In this document: positions 1 through 7,265 of the stretch, piece by piece
Layout of the letters: each line of letters starts with the position of its first letter
Numbering within the stretch: the first letter of the stretch is position 1
Assembly (NCBI GenBank): GCA_043774925.1
Contig: JAYVSZ010000036.1
Location: 1-25,313, forward strand
DNA: 25,313 nucleotides
Direction of reading: 5' to 3'
Origin: JAYVSZ01 sp043774925
GTDB taxonomy: Bacteria; Pseudomonadota; Gammaproteobacteria; Burkholderiales; Methylophilaceae
The notes under the pieces: generated by a model
Told to the model about the DNA's origin: nothing
The model's input: the letters and a program-made list of their open reading frames with translations, nothing else
The model's database searches: none
Made by a program: the position numbers and the translations under genes

Positions 1-99
1 TTCAACATTAGGCAATATTTCGCCTGTAGAATATGAAGCTAAACAACAAAACGTAACAAATGCCTCTAACTAAGTGTCGCAGAAAACTAGACCATTACA
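1..99 (+). mobile_element. Right end of an IS3-family insertion sequence, truncated by the window edge
   Basis: The first 99 bases read as the end of an IS3-type element. A transposase tail stops at 71-73, and 26 bases later the element ends in CA at 98-99, as IS3 elements do (TG...CA). Read inward, the end begins TGTAATGGTCTAGTTTTC. The flanking host sequence from base 100 is coding sequence of an ABC ATPase on the minus strand. The left end and the target duplication lie outside the window. The end position is inferred from reading-frame loss and the TG/CA rule. Confidence 0.65.
2..73 (+). CDS. IS3-family transposase OrfB, C-terminal end (partial)
   Basis: Frame 2 on the plus strand gives 23 residues and a TAA stop. 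It contains STLGNISPVEYEA, which matches the characteristic C-terminal motif of IS3-family OrfB DDE transposases (usually S-x-L-G-x-x-S-P-x-x-[FY]-E). OrfB carries the rve catalytic core and moves the element. Only the tail is inside the window, so intactness cannot be judged. The stop is 26 bases from the predicted IS end, the usual arrangement. The gene points towards the disrupted ATPase gene, which is on the opposite strand. Confidence 0.65.
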   Translation, partial: STLGNISPVEYEAKQQNVTNASN

Positions 100-473
100 G
101 AGGCCATTTCCACCTCACTAGAGCTTAAATTGTCGCGTTTACTTTTTAAGTTTCTGCAAAAGCGAATATTTTCTCGCACGCTTAACCATGGGTACAAACT
201 GTAATGTTGAAACACCATTGCGCGCGCTGCACCTGGGCCATCAACCAGCTTGTCATCTACTTTAATTTTACCTGTTGTCAATTGCTCTAGCCCGCCAATG
301 CTGCGCAGCAAGGTGGATTTTCCGCAGCCAGAAGCGCCCACCAGCGTCACAAATTCATTCGCGCGAATTTCTAGGTTAATATCTTGCAGCGCAATAATGG
401 CTTTGCCGTTCACGTCAAAACGTTTGTTTGCTTGCTCAATAACAATTTTGCTTGGGTTATTATTAGTTATCAT
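87..473 (-). pseudogene. ABC transporter ATP-binding protein (SsuB/TauB type), cut by an IS
   Basis: This is the N-terminal half of a nitrate/sulfonate/taurine-type importer ATPase. Walker A is GASGCGKST at residues 46-54, and the Q-loop is at residue 89 (MVFQHYSLYPWLSVREN). Native sequence runs to about residue 124. The last codons and the TAG stop come from the inserted IS3 end. Family members are usually about 260 residues. The LSGGQ signature, Walker B and H-loop are all missing, so the product should not hydrolyse ATP. The gene starts 12 bases after the permease stop and is the last gene of the guanidine-type operon. The lost 3' part is either beyond the IS, outside the window, or deleted. 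Confidence 0.85.
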
Positions 474-485
474 GATTTTTAAGCC

Positions 486-1283
486 TTATCTTTTAAAATA
501 TAGCCAAGGGAAGCTTTTGCGGTGAATCAAGCGAAACGCTTGGTCAGTCAGCAAGCCAAAAATACCAATTAAAATGATGCCGGCAAAAATTTTATCGGTT
601 TGCAAATAGCGCTGCGCTTTTAAAATGGAATAACCTAAACCTGAGTTTGCTGCCACCAGCTCTGCCACCACTAAATATGTCCAAGCCCAGCCCATGGTAA
701 TGCGCAACGTATCTACTAATGCGGGTTTGGCCGATTTTAAAATCACAAACTTAATGATTTCTGACGTGCTTGCGCCCATGGTTTGCGCGGCCTCAACTTG
801 TTCCATTGGTACACGGCGAATATCCTCTGCCATCATGAGTACCATTTGAAAAAAAGTGCCAATGAAAATAATCGCTATTTTAGAGCTCTCATCAATACCG
901 ACCCACACCATCACTAGCGGAATAAACGCCACCGCTGGCATGTAGCGAATAAAATCGGTGAGTGGCTCAAAAAACGCCTGCATAGGTTTAAATGTGCCAA
1001 TTAAAATGGCAAGCGGCAATGCTGGAACAGCGGAAAGTAGAAAGCCACCAGTCACTCGCGCTACACTAATTAAAATATCACCAATTAACGCATCTTCCAG
1101 CAACCATGTTTTCATGCGTATTAGCACTTGTTCTGGCGTTGGCATAAAAATGCTATCTGTCATGACAAAGTGTGACACAAGCCACCAAATGACGAGCGGG
1201 ATTAGCAAGCCTAAAATAGAGAGGACTAGCCCTTCTTTATTTTTCAAAGGGCGGCGAATCGCCCAGTAGTTGATCGAACTCAA
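486..1283 (-). CDS. ABC transporter permease (SsuC/TauC type, BPD_transp_1)
   Basis: This 265-residue inner-membrane permease has about six predicted hydrophobic segments; the first is near residues 19-36. The cytoplasmic EAA loop that contacts the ATPase is visible at about 163-188 (EAAQTMGASTSEI). The family imports small nitrogen or sulfur compounds such as taurine, sulfonates, nitrate or riboflavin precursors. The start codon is TTG at 1281-1283 and overlaps the upstream hydrolase stop by 4 bases (TTGA). No ATG lies close enough to keep the first membrane segment. The length is normal. The substrate is inferred from the guanidine-I riboswitch heading the operon: guanidine or a guanidine-yielding compound. 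Its partner ATPase is disrupted. Confidence 0.88.
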   Translation of the reverse strand: MSSINYWAIRRPLKNKEGLVLSILGLLIPLVIWWLVSHFVMTDSIFMPTPEQVLIRMKTWLLEDALIGDILISVARVTGGFLLSAVPALPLAILIGTFKPMQAFFEPLTDFIRYMPAVAFIPLVMVWVGIDESSKIAIIFIGTFFQMVLMMAEDIRRVPMEQVEAAQTMGASTSEIIKFVILKSAKPALVDTLRITMGWAWTYLVVAELVAANSGLGYSILKAQRYLQTDKIFAGIILIGIFGLLTDQAFRLIHRKSFPWLYFKR

Positions 1284-1909
1284 GCAAAAATCTCCGTTTT
1301 AAGTAAGCTTGCGCTATCAATTACGCGGCCAAGTATGCCTCCTTCAACGCTCACCATTTCACGCGCGGCCTCGTGCAAATGTTGATAGGCTGAAGCACAA
1401 GCATCGCTCACCAACACACAACTGTAACCCCTATCCACCGCATCACGCAGGCTAGAATGTACACAAACTTCGGTAGTCACGCCTGTAAAAATGAGTTGTT
1501 CAATACCATGATTTTGCAAAATTAAATCTAAATCAGTGCTTGCAAATGCGCTGTAGCCTGGCTTATCAATCACAACGTCACCTTGCGCGGGTTGCAACTC
1601 ATCAATAAAGTCATGGCCATATTCACCGCGCACCAATAGCCTGCCAAGTGAGCCTTGACTACCAATTTCTGCGCCACCAATACGGCTACGCTCTCGCTTA
1701 ACATGCGGGCAATCACTTAAATCTGGCTTGTGACCTTCTCGCGTGTGAATCACCAACATACTTTGCTGCCTTGCAACATTTAACAAGCTAGAAATCGGCG
1801 CAATCGCTTTGCGTAACAACGTAATATTTAGCCCTGCAGAAGCGGCATAACCGCCTGCGTCTAAAAAATAACGTTGCATATCAATCACAATTAGCGCCGT
1901 TTTAAGCAT
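1280..1909 (-). CDS. Isochorismatase-like cysteine hydrolase, candidate guanylurea/biuret amidohydrolase
   Basis: The product is a 209-residue cytoplasmic hydrolase of the isochorismatase-like family. The expected triad is present: D10 (IVIDMQ), K116 (VVIDKPGYSAF) and C149 (TGVTTEVCVHSSLRDA), with the V-T cis-peptide region at 144-145. The KPGYSAFASTDLDLIL segment resembles biuret hydrolase, ureidoacrylate and guanylurea hydrolase relatives, which cleave the C-N bonds of urea-like amides. It starts at an ATG overlapping the SBP stop by one base (TAATG) and ends overlapping the permease start, so translation is probably coupled. Control by a guanidine riboswitch suggests a guanidine-related substrate such as guanylurea. 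This is inference; an allophanate, biuret or other carbamoyl amide is also possible. Confidence 0.85.
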   Translation of the reverse strand: MLKTALIVIDMQRYFLDAGGYAASAGLNITLLRKAIAPISSLLNVARQQSMLVIHTREGHKPDLSDCPHVKRERSRIGGAEIGSQGSLGRLLVRGEYGHDFIDELQPAQGDVVIDKPGYSAFASTDLDLILQNHGIEQLIFTGVTTEVCVHSSLRDAVDRGYSCVLVSDACASAYQHLHEAAREMVSVEGGILGRVIDSASLLKTEIFA

Positions 1910-2904
1910 TATTTAGCCATCGATTTTACAAAGCGGTCGTCTAATGTGCTGGCAATATCTACTGGTTTTTTAATTTGCTTATTTTTAACCAAAATATCGT
2001 TAATAATCGCGCCGCTGGCGTAGTAAGAAGTGGTCTCTTTAGCTCTAGCAAACGATTTGGCCATTTCACTGGGTGGAATATTATAAACGCCAGTGAGCTG
2101 CTCCATGGCCTCTTTATCGGTAATGCCCATCGCTTTACCAATTAACTTAGCAGATTCTGCTGGGCTTGCCTTCATATAAGCCAAAGCCTCCGCGTAAGAT
2201 GCTGCTAAAGCAGTGATTGCCTTGCTATTTTTATCTATTTTTTTTGCATCTACTGCAATTACGTCAGCAATCAAGCCTGGCGCATCTTTAGAGGAATAAA
2301 TCACTTGAAATTTATCTTTACCCGACGCCATAATTTGCGAAATACTAGGCTCGTAAGTGACGCCTACTTGCACCGCACCTGATGCCATTGCCGCTGGTAC
2401 CGCTTCTGGCGCCATATTCACTGGGCTAATATCTTTTGGCGTTAATCCATTAATTTTAAGCGCATACGCGAGTAAAAAATCAGATGGTGAAAGCGGCCCA
2501 AAAGCCACTTTTTTACCTTTGAGTTCTGTTATTTTTGCAATTGGCTTGGCTGCAAGAATCGCATCGCCGCCATTTGAATAATCTACTGGCAGCACTACCT
2601 TGAACTTTTGACCTTGGCCAGCAGCACCAATCACTTGATCGTAGGTCACTAGCGCAGCATCTAAAGAACCGCCAGACAATGCTGCTGGCATTGCTGCTGG
2701 GTCAGTAAAAGTTTTCCAAACCACTTTTAAATCATATTTTTTATAAATATCTAGCGCGGAAGCCACATAATACGGTGCGCAGCCAATCCATGTGGGTGCG
2801 CCAACAGTAAGCGTAGATGCCGCTTGCGCCGATGAAAACATGGTGACGGCTGAAAAGCCAATAAAGGCAATACTGGTACGGCGAATTAAAGTGTGCAATT
2901 GCAT
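1909..2904 (-). CDS. ABC transporter periplasmic substrate-binding protein (NMT1/THI5, SsuA type)
   Basis: This 331-residue protein has a Sec signal peptide (positive MQLHTLIRR, hydrophobic core, likely cleavage after AQA near residue 28). The mature part starts LTVGAPTWIGCAPYYVASAL, typical of NMT1/THI5-like solute-binding proteins of taurine/nitrate/sulfonate importers. It should bind the substrate in the periplasm and deliver it to the permease two genes downstream. An AGGAG ribosome-binding site at 2911-2915 lies 6 bases before the ATG and supports this start. It is the first gene after the guanidine-I riboswitch. Ligand contacts cannot be read from sequence alone; guanidine or guanylurea is inferred from context. 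Confidence 0.9.
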   Translation of the reverse strand: MQLHTLIRRTSIAFIGFSAVTMFSSAQAASTLTVGAPTWIGCAPYYVASALDIYKKYDLKVVWKTFTDPAAMPAALSGGSLDAALVTYDQVIGAAGQGQKFKVVLPVDYSNGGDAILAAKPIAKITELKGKKVAFGPLSPSDFLLAYALKINGLTPKDISPVNMAPEAVPAAMASGAVQVGVTYEPSISQIMASGKDKFQVIYSSKDAPGLIADVIAVDAKKIDKNSKAITALAASYAEALAYMKASPAESAKLIGKAMGITDKEAMEQLTGVYNIPPSEMAKSFARAKETTSYYASGAIINDILVKNKQIKKPVDIASTLDDRFVKSMAK

Positions 2905-2949
2905 GGCAAGCTCCTAAGCGTGAGGTAAATAATGAGAGGGCGAATAAAT

Positions 2950-3075
2950 CTCGCGTCCTCCCGGGCTTTTATCCCTCCGTGGAGCCTTATGCAGTGTTGT
3001 TAATAGACTGTAAGGCCGGAAACTCTCGGACCAGCACCTCTGTCACATTGAAGTCGGAACCCTAGTTATCCATTT
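2950..3075 (-). ncRNA. Guanidine-I riboswitch (ykkC RNA) in the leader of the transport operon
   Basis: Three hallmark conserved blocks of the guanidine-I aptamer appear in the right order on the minus strand. They are CTAGGGTTCCG (3055-3065), GGTCCGAGAG (3023-3032) and GGAGGGATAAAAGCCCGGG (within 2956-2978). The 3' end of the aptamer is about 50 bases from the start codon of the substrate-binding protein. By established knowledge, this class binds free guanidinium and turns on efflux, guanidine degradation or ABC-transport genes. No strong hairpin plus U-run follows, so the expression platform is unresolved and may act on translation. The aptamer boundaries are approximate. Confidence 0.95.
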
Positions 3076-3124
3076 GCATAGCTTGCGGCGATATGTAGGT
3101 CACCCTCCCGCATGAATATTATTT

Positions 3125-3140
3125 AGCAAAAAAAGTGCCA
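3125..3140 (-). promoter_or_regulatory. Sigma-54 (RpoN) promoter for the guanidine-type operon
   Basis: On the minus strand the sequence is TGGCACTTTTTTTGCT. This matches the sigma-54 consensus TGGCAC-N5-TTGCW exactly, with GG and GC at the -24 and -12 positions. The predicted transcript start is near 3114, just ahead of the riboswitch. Sigma-54 needs an enhancer-binding activator such as NtrC. A TGCACCA half-site lies about 110 bases upstream (3244-3250), but its second half is poor. Confidence 0.7.
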
Positions 3141-3571
3141 ACTACTTAAGTGCATGATTATTAAATAAAAAATTATTTATGGGAAGTTTAACTTGAAATT
3201 TTATAAAGGGTACGCACTAATACGGGGCAAGATGGTAGATAAATGCACCAAAAGAAAAAATGTTGCGCTAGGTACATCCGCAAGCCGTGGCGGGTCTTGT
3301 TCACTCATTTTTGAAAATTGAAATAATGGCTCTGTCACTTGCATAGTGGAAGTGTAAAGCGCTTATGAATACCCCAATTTGATATAAATCAAGGCGACAT
3401 CACTTAATCAAGCTATGCGCATATTGTATTTTTGCTTAGTTTAAATGACAGCTTGAGGCATGCTGCCAATCAAGTTTTGATGTACGTGTCAATTTAACTG
3501 TTTTTGGAAACGCACCGTAGCCTCTGCTAAGTGATCTAAGTTTAGAAAGCAGTAGAAAATAAACCATTGCA
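3141..3571. other. Intergenic region between gspB and the guanidine-type operon
   Basis: About 430 bases hold no convincing gene. The region contains a perfect ANR/FNR box (3379-3392), an NtrC-like half-site (3244-3250) and a 35-codon minus-strand ORF (3201-3308). That ORF has no ribosome-binding site and resembles nothing I recognise. No terminator hairpin was found for gspB. Confidence 0.6.
3351..3392 (-). promoter_or_regulatory. ANR/FNR box (3379-3392) with candidate class II promoter
   Basis: TTGATATAAATCAA at 3379-3392 is a perfect match to the FNR/ANR consensus TTGAT-N4-ATCAA. Read leftward, a TACACT -10-like hexamer (3351-3356) sits where a class II activated promoter needs it, with the box centred at -41.5 for a start near 3344. 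Transcripts from it would run towards the riboswitch and operon. On the plus strand the matching -10 is weaker and no gene follows. Confidence 0.55.
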
Positions 3572-4366
3572 CTACAAGCCTTGCCGAAAATGGTAACTTT
3601 TGTAAGCAAACACCAGTCCATCTGGGTTGATGTGCTCCAGCCTTAGTCCTGGCATCAAATAGTCTCCCTCTTGCAGAAGGTGGTCGTTGATGCCGACCGA
3701 ACTTTCTTTGGAAATGTTTGAATAGGCGTAACCTGCAATAGCCATTTTTGGAATTTCTTGCTGAATGTTTGCAGGCAAGTCAGATAGCTCAAATATTTTA
3801 TGCGCATGCGTATTTTCGTTGGGCTGAATGACTTCAGGCGCCACCGCTACTGGTGGCGCTTCCCTTTCGGCCACTTGCGAAACTGGCTTATTCACCACTG
3901 GTTCTTGAGGCAAATCTTTGTCTGTATGCGCGGCAATAAGTGCAGGTGCTTCAGTTTTTGCAGGCGCGGGCTCAACTTGCGGTTTGATATTTTCTTGCGG
4001 TTTGATTTTTTCTTTTGGCTTATTTTCTGCTGTCGCCACAGGCTTTCTCACCGTTGACTGTTCAAGTTTATTCGTGGGTGCTTTATCGTGTGAAACTGGC
4101 GGCAAGTAAGTGATTTTTGTTTGTGACTGTGATTGTACGGGCGCATCTACATTGGCTGCTACGACTTCATGCGTTTTATCTTGTTGCCAAGGTTTAAAAA
4201 AAACAATCAATCCTATTGCAATTAAGGCGGCAATTAGCAAGACATATAGTAGAAGCGAGCTCGATTTTTCAGCATAGGGCACAATCAGCTGCGCATCCAG
4301 CGAGGGCGCTTTGCCGCGCTGGCGCTGTTGTTCAGATTTTCTGAGTGCGTCAAGAATATAAGACAT
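3572..4366 (-). CDS. gspB: General secretion pathway protein B (GspB)
   Basis: This 264-residue protein begins MSYILDALRKSEQQRQRG, the signature N-terminal cytoplasmic motif of GspB/PulB/ExeB. One transmembrane helix follows (about residues 36-57, SSLLLYVLLIAALIAIGLI). A long Pro/Lys/Glu-rich periplasmic linker comes next, then the C-terminal GspB domain (about 205-264, containing MAIAGYAYSNISKESSVGIND). In Aeromonas and relatives, GspA and GspB form an inner-membrane complex that helps the type II secretin assemble across peptidoglycan. The gene starts 2 bases after the gspA stop, so the pair is co-transcribed. No other type II secretion gene lies in the window. Confidence 0.9.
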   Translation of the reverse strand: MSYILDALRKSEQQRQRGKAPSLDAQLIVPYAEKSSSLLLYVLLIAALIAIGLIVFFKPWQQDKTHEVVAANVDAPVQSQSQTKITYLPPVSHDKAPTNKLEQSTVRKPVATAENKPKEKIKPQENIKPQVEPAPAKTEAPALIAAHTDKDLPQEPVVNKPVSQVAEREAPPVAVAPEVIQPNENTHAHKIFELSDLPANIQQEIPKMAIAGYAYSNISKESSVGINDHLLQEGDYLMPGLRLEHINPDGLVFAYKSYHFRQGL

Positions 4367-4368
4367 GC

Positions 4369-5991
4369 TTAATTCTTACCTTGTGACAAGCGAGGCGCTG
4401 ACTGGTCTGTGGCCGAACTCAGAAATAGAAACGTTCTTGGGCCTGCAAAGCCATAGGGAATTAGCCCCTGAGAAAGTTGAAACTCTTTAACGCGACGCCT
4501 CAGCGCATCATCAAACACCACGGTTTCATTCGCTTGTGTTGCCCAACCCTGCACGCTTGCAAGCTGGTTGCTCAACCATTCAACCGAAGTGCCGCGCTCA
4601 CCATTTTTAAGGTTTTCATGCACATCGGCTGGCACGCGCGACACCAGCTCGTAATTACCAGTCCATTGAAACGCCAGCGCGCCAAGGCTCACAGCTTCAG
4701 TCTTTGCGCCAAAATCGAAAGTGGCCGATTGATTGTCTAAGTTGATTAAAGTGACATAAAATTTCTGACCTTGGCCACCCAACATTTCCAATACAACAGG
4801 CACATTGAGTTGCCGCAGCTCGTCCAAGCCGCCGCGCATTGTCCAGCAGCGCAAACCTTGTGTTTTCGCCTGAGTACAAAATTGTCCGTTTTCGCTGTAA
4901 GGCATGCCCCAAGCGCGAAACAAGGCCGTGTAAGCGGCTTCTTTGCTCTGCGAATTGGGCATTTCAGAAGGCAAAGTTAAAGTCGTTGGCAAAGCAGCTT
5001 GGCTCGTTGCCAGTGCGCTTGGCTGCACGATATTGGGTTTAATCGCTGTACTTAGTTTTTTTGTTTCCGCCATTTTAGCGGTCGGCTGATGTTGGCGATA
5101 ATAATTAGCTGCAAACACGCTCGCCAAAAGCAAGGCCACGCCTACCAACAATAATTTTGTATCCATTGGCTGTGTGGCTGCATGTGGATTGAGCATCTCG
5201 CGCGCCGCTTGCGTCAACGTGGCCTTGTCTACACGATCCTTGCCTTGTACAAAAGTGCCGAGCAACGCCCTGTCGCACAACAAGTTAATTAGGCGCGGCA
5301 CACCGCCACTTAAGCGATAAAGCTTGTTCAACACCGCATCGGAAAACAACGAGCGCTGTACGCCCGCCATTTCCAAGCGAAACTTCACATACGCCCTTAC
5401 CTCAATTTTGTTCAAAGGCTTTAAATGGTAACGCGCCACAATGCGCTGCGATAGTTGCCGCAACTCTGGCTGCGCCAGCATTTCCACCAGCTCGGGTTGA
5501 CCAACCAGCAAAATTTGTAGCAATTTACGTTCATTCGTTTCCAAGTTCGTCAAAAGCCGCATTTGCTCTAATACTTCGGCTGAAAGGTTCTGCGCTTCAT
5601 CGATAATCAGCACGGCTTTTCTGCCTTCGGCATGTGATTTCAACAAATAATTATTAATTAAATCAACAAATTGCTTAATACTGGTGGTTTTTTTAGGGTA
5701 CTTAATGTGAAACTCGTCACACACATTGGAGAGCAGCTCTACCACGGTTAGTTTAGGGTTGAAAATGTAGGCAACATCACAATTTTCTGGCACTTGCTCT
5801 AGCAAGCAGCGACAAACCGTGGTTTTACCCGCGCCTACTTCGCCCGTCAGCAACACAAAGCCGCCGTCGCAGCTTAGGCCATAAAGCAAAGTCGCCAGCG
5901 CTTCCTGATGCCTTAAACTCATGTAAAGATAACGGGGGTTGGGCGCGATGGTAAATGGCGCTTCAATCATCCCAAAATAATTTTGATACAT
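4369..5991 (-). CDS. gspA: General secretion pathway protein A (GspA/ExeA-type AAA ATPase)
   Basis: This 540-residue protein begins MYQNYFGMIEAPFTIAPNPRY, typical of the ExeA/GspA family. The AAA domain (about 1-270) has Walker A GEVGAGKTT (50-58) and Walker B AVLIIDE (126-132). A single transmembrane helix (about 279-298) leads to a periplasmic part. That part holds a C39-peptidase-like, probably non-catalytic, domain (about 355-440) and a C-terminal peptidoglycan-binding domain (about 480-535, with FQLSQGLIPYGFAGPRT). It acts with GspB to place the type II secretion secretin in the cell wall. A -10-like TACAAT (minus strand of 6020-6025) lies upstream of the start, without a good -35. Confidence 0.9.
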   Translation of the reverse strand: MYQNYFGMIEAPFTIAPNPRYLYMSLRHQEALATLLYGLSCDGGFVLLTGEVGAGKTTVCRCLLEQVPENCDVAYIFNPKLTVVELLSNVCDEFHIKYPKKTTSIKQFVDLINNYLLKSHAEGRKAVLIIDEAQNLSAEVLEQMRLLTNLETNERKLLQILLVGQPELVEMLAQPELRQLSQRIVARYHLKPLNKIEVRAYVKFRLEMAGVQRSLFSDAVLNKLYRLSGGVPRLINLLCDRALLGTFVQGKDRVDKATLTQAAREMLNPHAATQPMDTKLLLVGVALLLASVFAANYYRQHQPTAKMAETKKLSTAIKPNIVQPSALATSQAALPTTLTLPSEMPNSQSKEAAYTALFRAWGMPYSENGQFCTQAKTQGLRCWTMRGGLDELRQLNVPVVLEMLGGQGQKFYVTLINLDNQSATFDFGAKTEAVSLGALAFQWTGNYELVSRVPADVHENLKNGERGTSVEWLSNQLASVQGWATQANETVVFDDALRRRVKEFQLSQGLIPYGFAGPRTFLFLSSATDQSAPRLSQGKN

Positions 5992-6074
5992 AGCGGTCTC
6001 GAACCCTGACGATAGTGTGATTGTAGCGAATTGCGCGTGCCAGCACTACTTATTACAAAATGGCTGTAGCAGCG

Positions 6075-6335
6075 CTATTTTAGTAGCGGGTGATCTTTTG
6101 GCAATTGGTGCGCGTACCACATGGTAAGTTTATGCCGCAAAGCTTTTTCGGCGACCTGCTCTTCTGGCAAGGGCTGCATGACTTTGTCGTGTACTAATAG
6201 CCGATAAATATACAAAAGCCGCTCACTGGCAGAATCGGTCGGCTCAAACTCCACCACACCGCGTCCTTCGGCGTATTTAACGCCTGCGGCAAACGCTTCT
6301 TTATACAACTCTGCTTCGTGTTTTAGCTTTTTCAT
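6075..6335 (-). CDS. Small conserved protein, DUF5062-like
   Basis: This 86-residue protein of unknown function is soluble, mostly helical by composition and ends in LPKDHPLLK. The pattern MKKLKHEAEL...YAEGRG...YRLLVHDKVMQPLP resembles the small DUF5062 family of gammaproteobacteria and betaproteobacteria; this is recalled from memory, not searched. The ATG follows the methyltransferase stop by 3 bases, so the two genes are co-transcribed from the promoter near 7290. No catalytic motif, signal peptide or membrane segment is visible. Confidence 0.75.
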   Translation of the reverse strand: MKKLKHEAELYKEAFAAGVKYAEGRGVVEFEPTDSASERLLYIYRLLVHDKVMQPLPEEQVAEKALRHKLTMWYAHQLPKDHPLLK

Positions 6336-6338
6336 GGT

Positions 6339-7217
6339 TTATTTAGAGGTGTGAATTTTAATGGTTTTGGGACGGCGTAGCGAAACCTGCAACAAATCAA
6401 CAAAGCCCGATTCAAAACTATGCCTTGCCGCGTCAAAATAGGTGCGGTAATGCTCAAACACTGGCGCGCCGTAGTGCGCAATGATTTTTTCACTATTCGC
6501 AATTAACCGATTATTCCACTCTGTCAGAGTACGCGCATAGTCTTGGCCTATCAAGCGTAACTCGACAATTTCATATTTATCCACCAGCGCCGCTTGAATA
6601 TCACTCACCGCAGGCAGCGCCGAGCCTGGAAACACCTTATCAAGCAAATAGCGAGAATCTCGCACCTCGCCAATATTAATAGGGGCGCGATTAATCACAA
6701 TCGTTTGCAAACCAACACAGGCCTCGTTGGTGGAAACTTGCCTGCACCAATCGAAAAAATTGGCATAAACTTGGCGATGTCGCGACGCAACATGGTCTTC
6801 CACTGAGGCGAAATGCTCAAACGCACCAATGGAAATAATTGCGTCGAATTTCTTTTCCGGCACAGCAAAGTCCTGCCAAGCACGCAATTCCACTGCAATG
6901 TTCGCTTTAGGCACAGATTGAACATACGCATATTGCGCGCTGCTCAGTGTTAATCCGTGCGCTTGGCTGCTCGCATATTGGCTTGTTATGTAGCGCATCA
7001 GTCCGCCCCAGCCGCAACCCACATCCAACACTTTTTGGCCATCTGCAAGGTGCGCAAACTGGCTTAGACGCGCCAGTTTATTTTTTTGCGCCTCTTCCAA
7101 AGTGGTTGCATCCTGCCACACACCACAACTATATACGCGGTAATCGCGATCCAAAAACAGCGCGAAAAAGTCGTTATCTAAATCGTAATGCGCTTGAATA
7201 TCTTGTTGGGTGGCCAT
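6339..7217 (-). CDS. Cyclopropane-fatty-acyl-phospholipid synthase family methyltransferase
   Basis: This 292-residue SAM-dependent methyltransferase has the CFA-synthase fold. The N-terminal HYDLDNDFFALFLD and YSCGVW (C31, equivalent to the conserved YSCAY cysteine) precede SAM motif I VLDVGCGWGG (63-72). ISIGAFEHFA follows, whose glutamate matches the conserved active-site residue. It is shorter than E. coli Cfa (about 380) because the N-terminal lipid-binding domain is absent, and is closer to mycolic-acid cyclopropane synthases in length. The probable role is transfer of a methylene or methyl group to a lipid double bond at the membrane, but the substrate is uncertain. GGGAAAATAA precedes the ATG. 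Expression probably comes from the sigma-70 promoter at 7266-7293. Confidence 0.85.
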   Translation of the reverse strand: MATQQDIQAHYDLDNDFFALFLDRDYRVYSCGVWQDATTLEEAQKNKLARLSQFAHLADGQKVLDVGCGWGGLMRYITSQYASSQAHGLTLSSAQYAYVQSVPKANIAVELRAWQDFAVPEKKFDAIISIGAFEHFASVEDHVASRHRQVYANFFDWCRQVSTNEACVGLQTIVINRAPINIGEVRDSRYLLDKVFPGSALPAVSDIQAALVDKYEIVELRLIGQDYARTLTEWNNRLIANSEKIIAHYGAPVFEHYRTYFDAARHSFESGFVDLLQVSLRRPKTIKIHTSK

Positions 7218-7237
7218 TTATTTTCCCATTACATAGG

Positions 7238-7252
7238 ATGCCCGGCGGGCAT
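7238..7252. promoter_or_regulatory. Perfect palindrome ATGCCC-GGC-GGGCAT, possible operator
   Basis: Two 6-base arms separated by 3 bases lie about 7-21 bases after the predicted transcript start of the methyltransferase gene and 20 bases before its ATG. A repressor bound here would block transcription. No U-run follows on either strand, so it is not a normal intrinsic terminator. An RNA hairpin in the leader is the alternative. Confidence 0.45.
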
Positions 7253-7265
7253 ACACTGTAATTGC

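Noticed and set aside
2941..2955. Small hairpin after the riboswitch aptamer as a transcription terminator
   Set aside because: The stem is only about four base pairs and lacks a U-run, so the expression platform was left unresolved.
3244..3250. TGCACCA as a full NtrC binding site
   Set aside because: Only one half of the palindrome is good; the other half does not match at normal spacing, so it is noted only as a half-site.
3436..3621. 61-codon minus-strand frame overlapping the end of gspB
   Set aside because: It overlaps the conserved GspB C-terminal domain in another frame, has no ribosome-binding site and no recognisable family.
6037..6042. A TGGCAC on the minus strand upstream of gspA as a second sigma-54 promoter
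   Set aside because: The -12 element TTGC is absent at the required spacing; only a sigma-70-like TACAAT is nearby.
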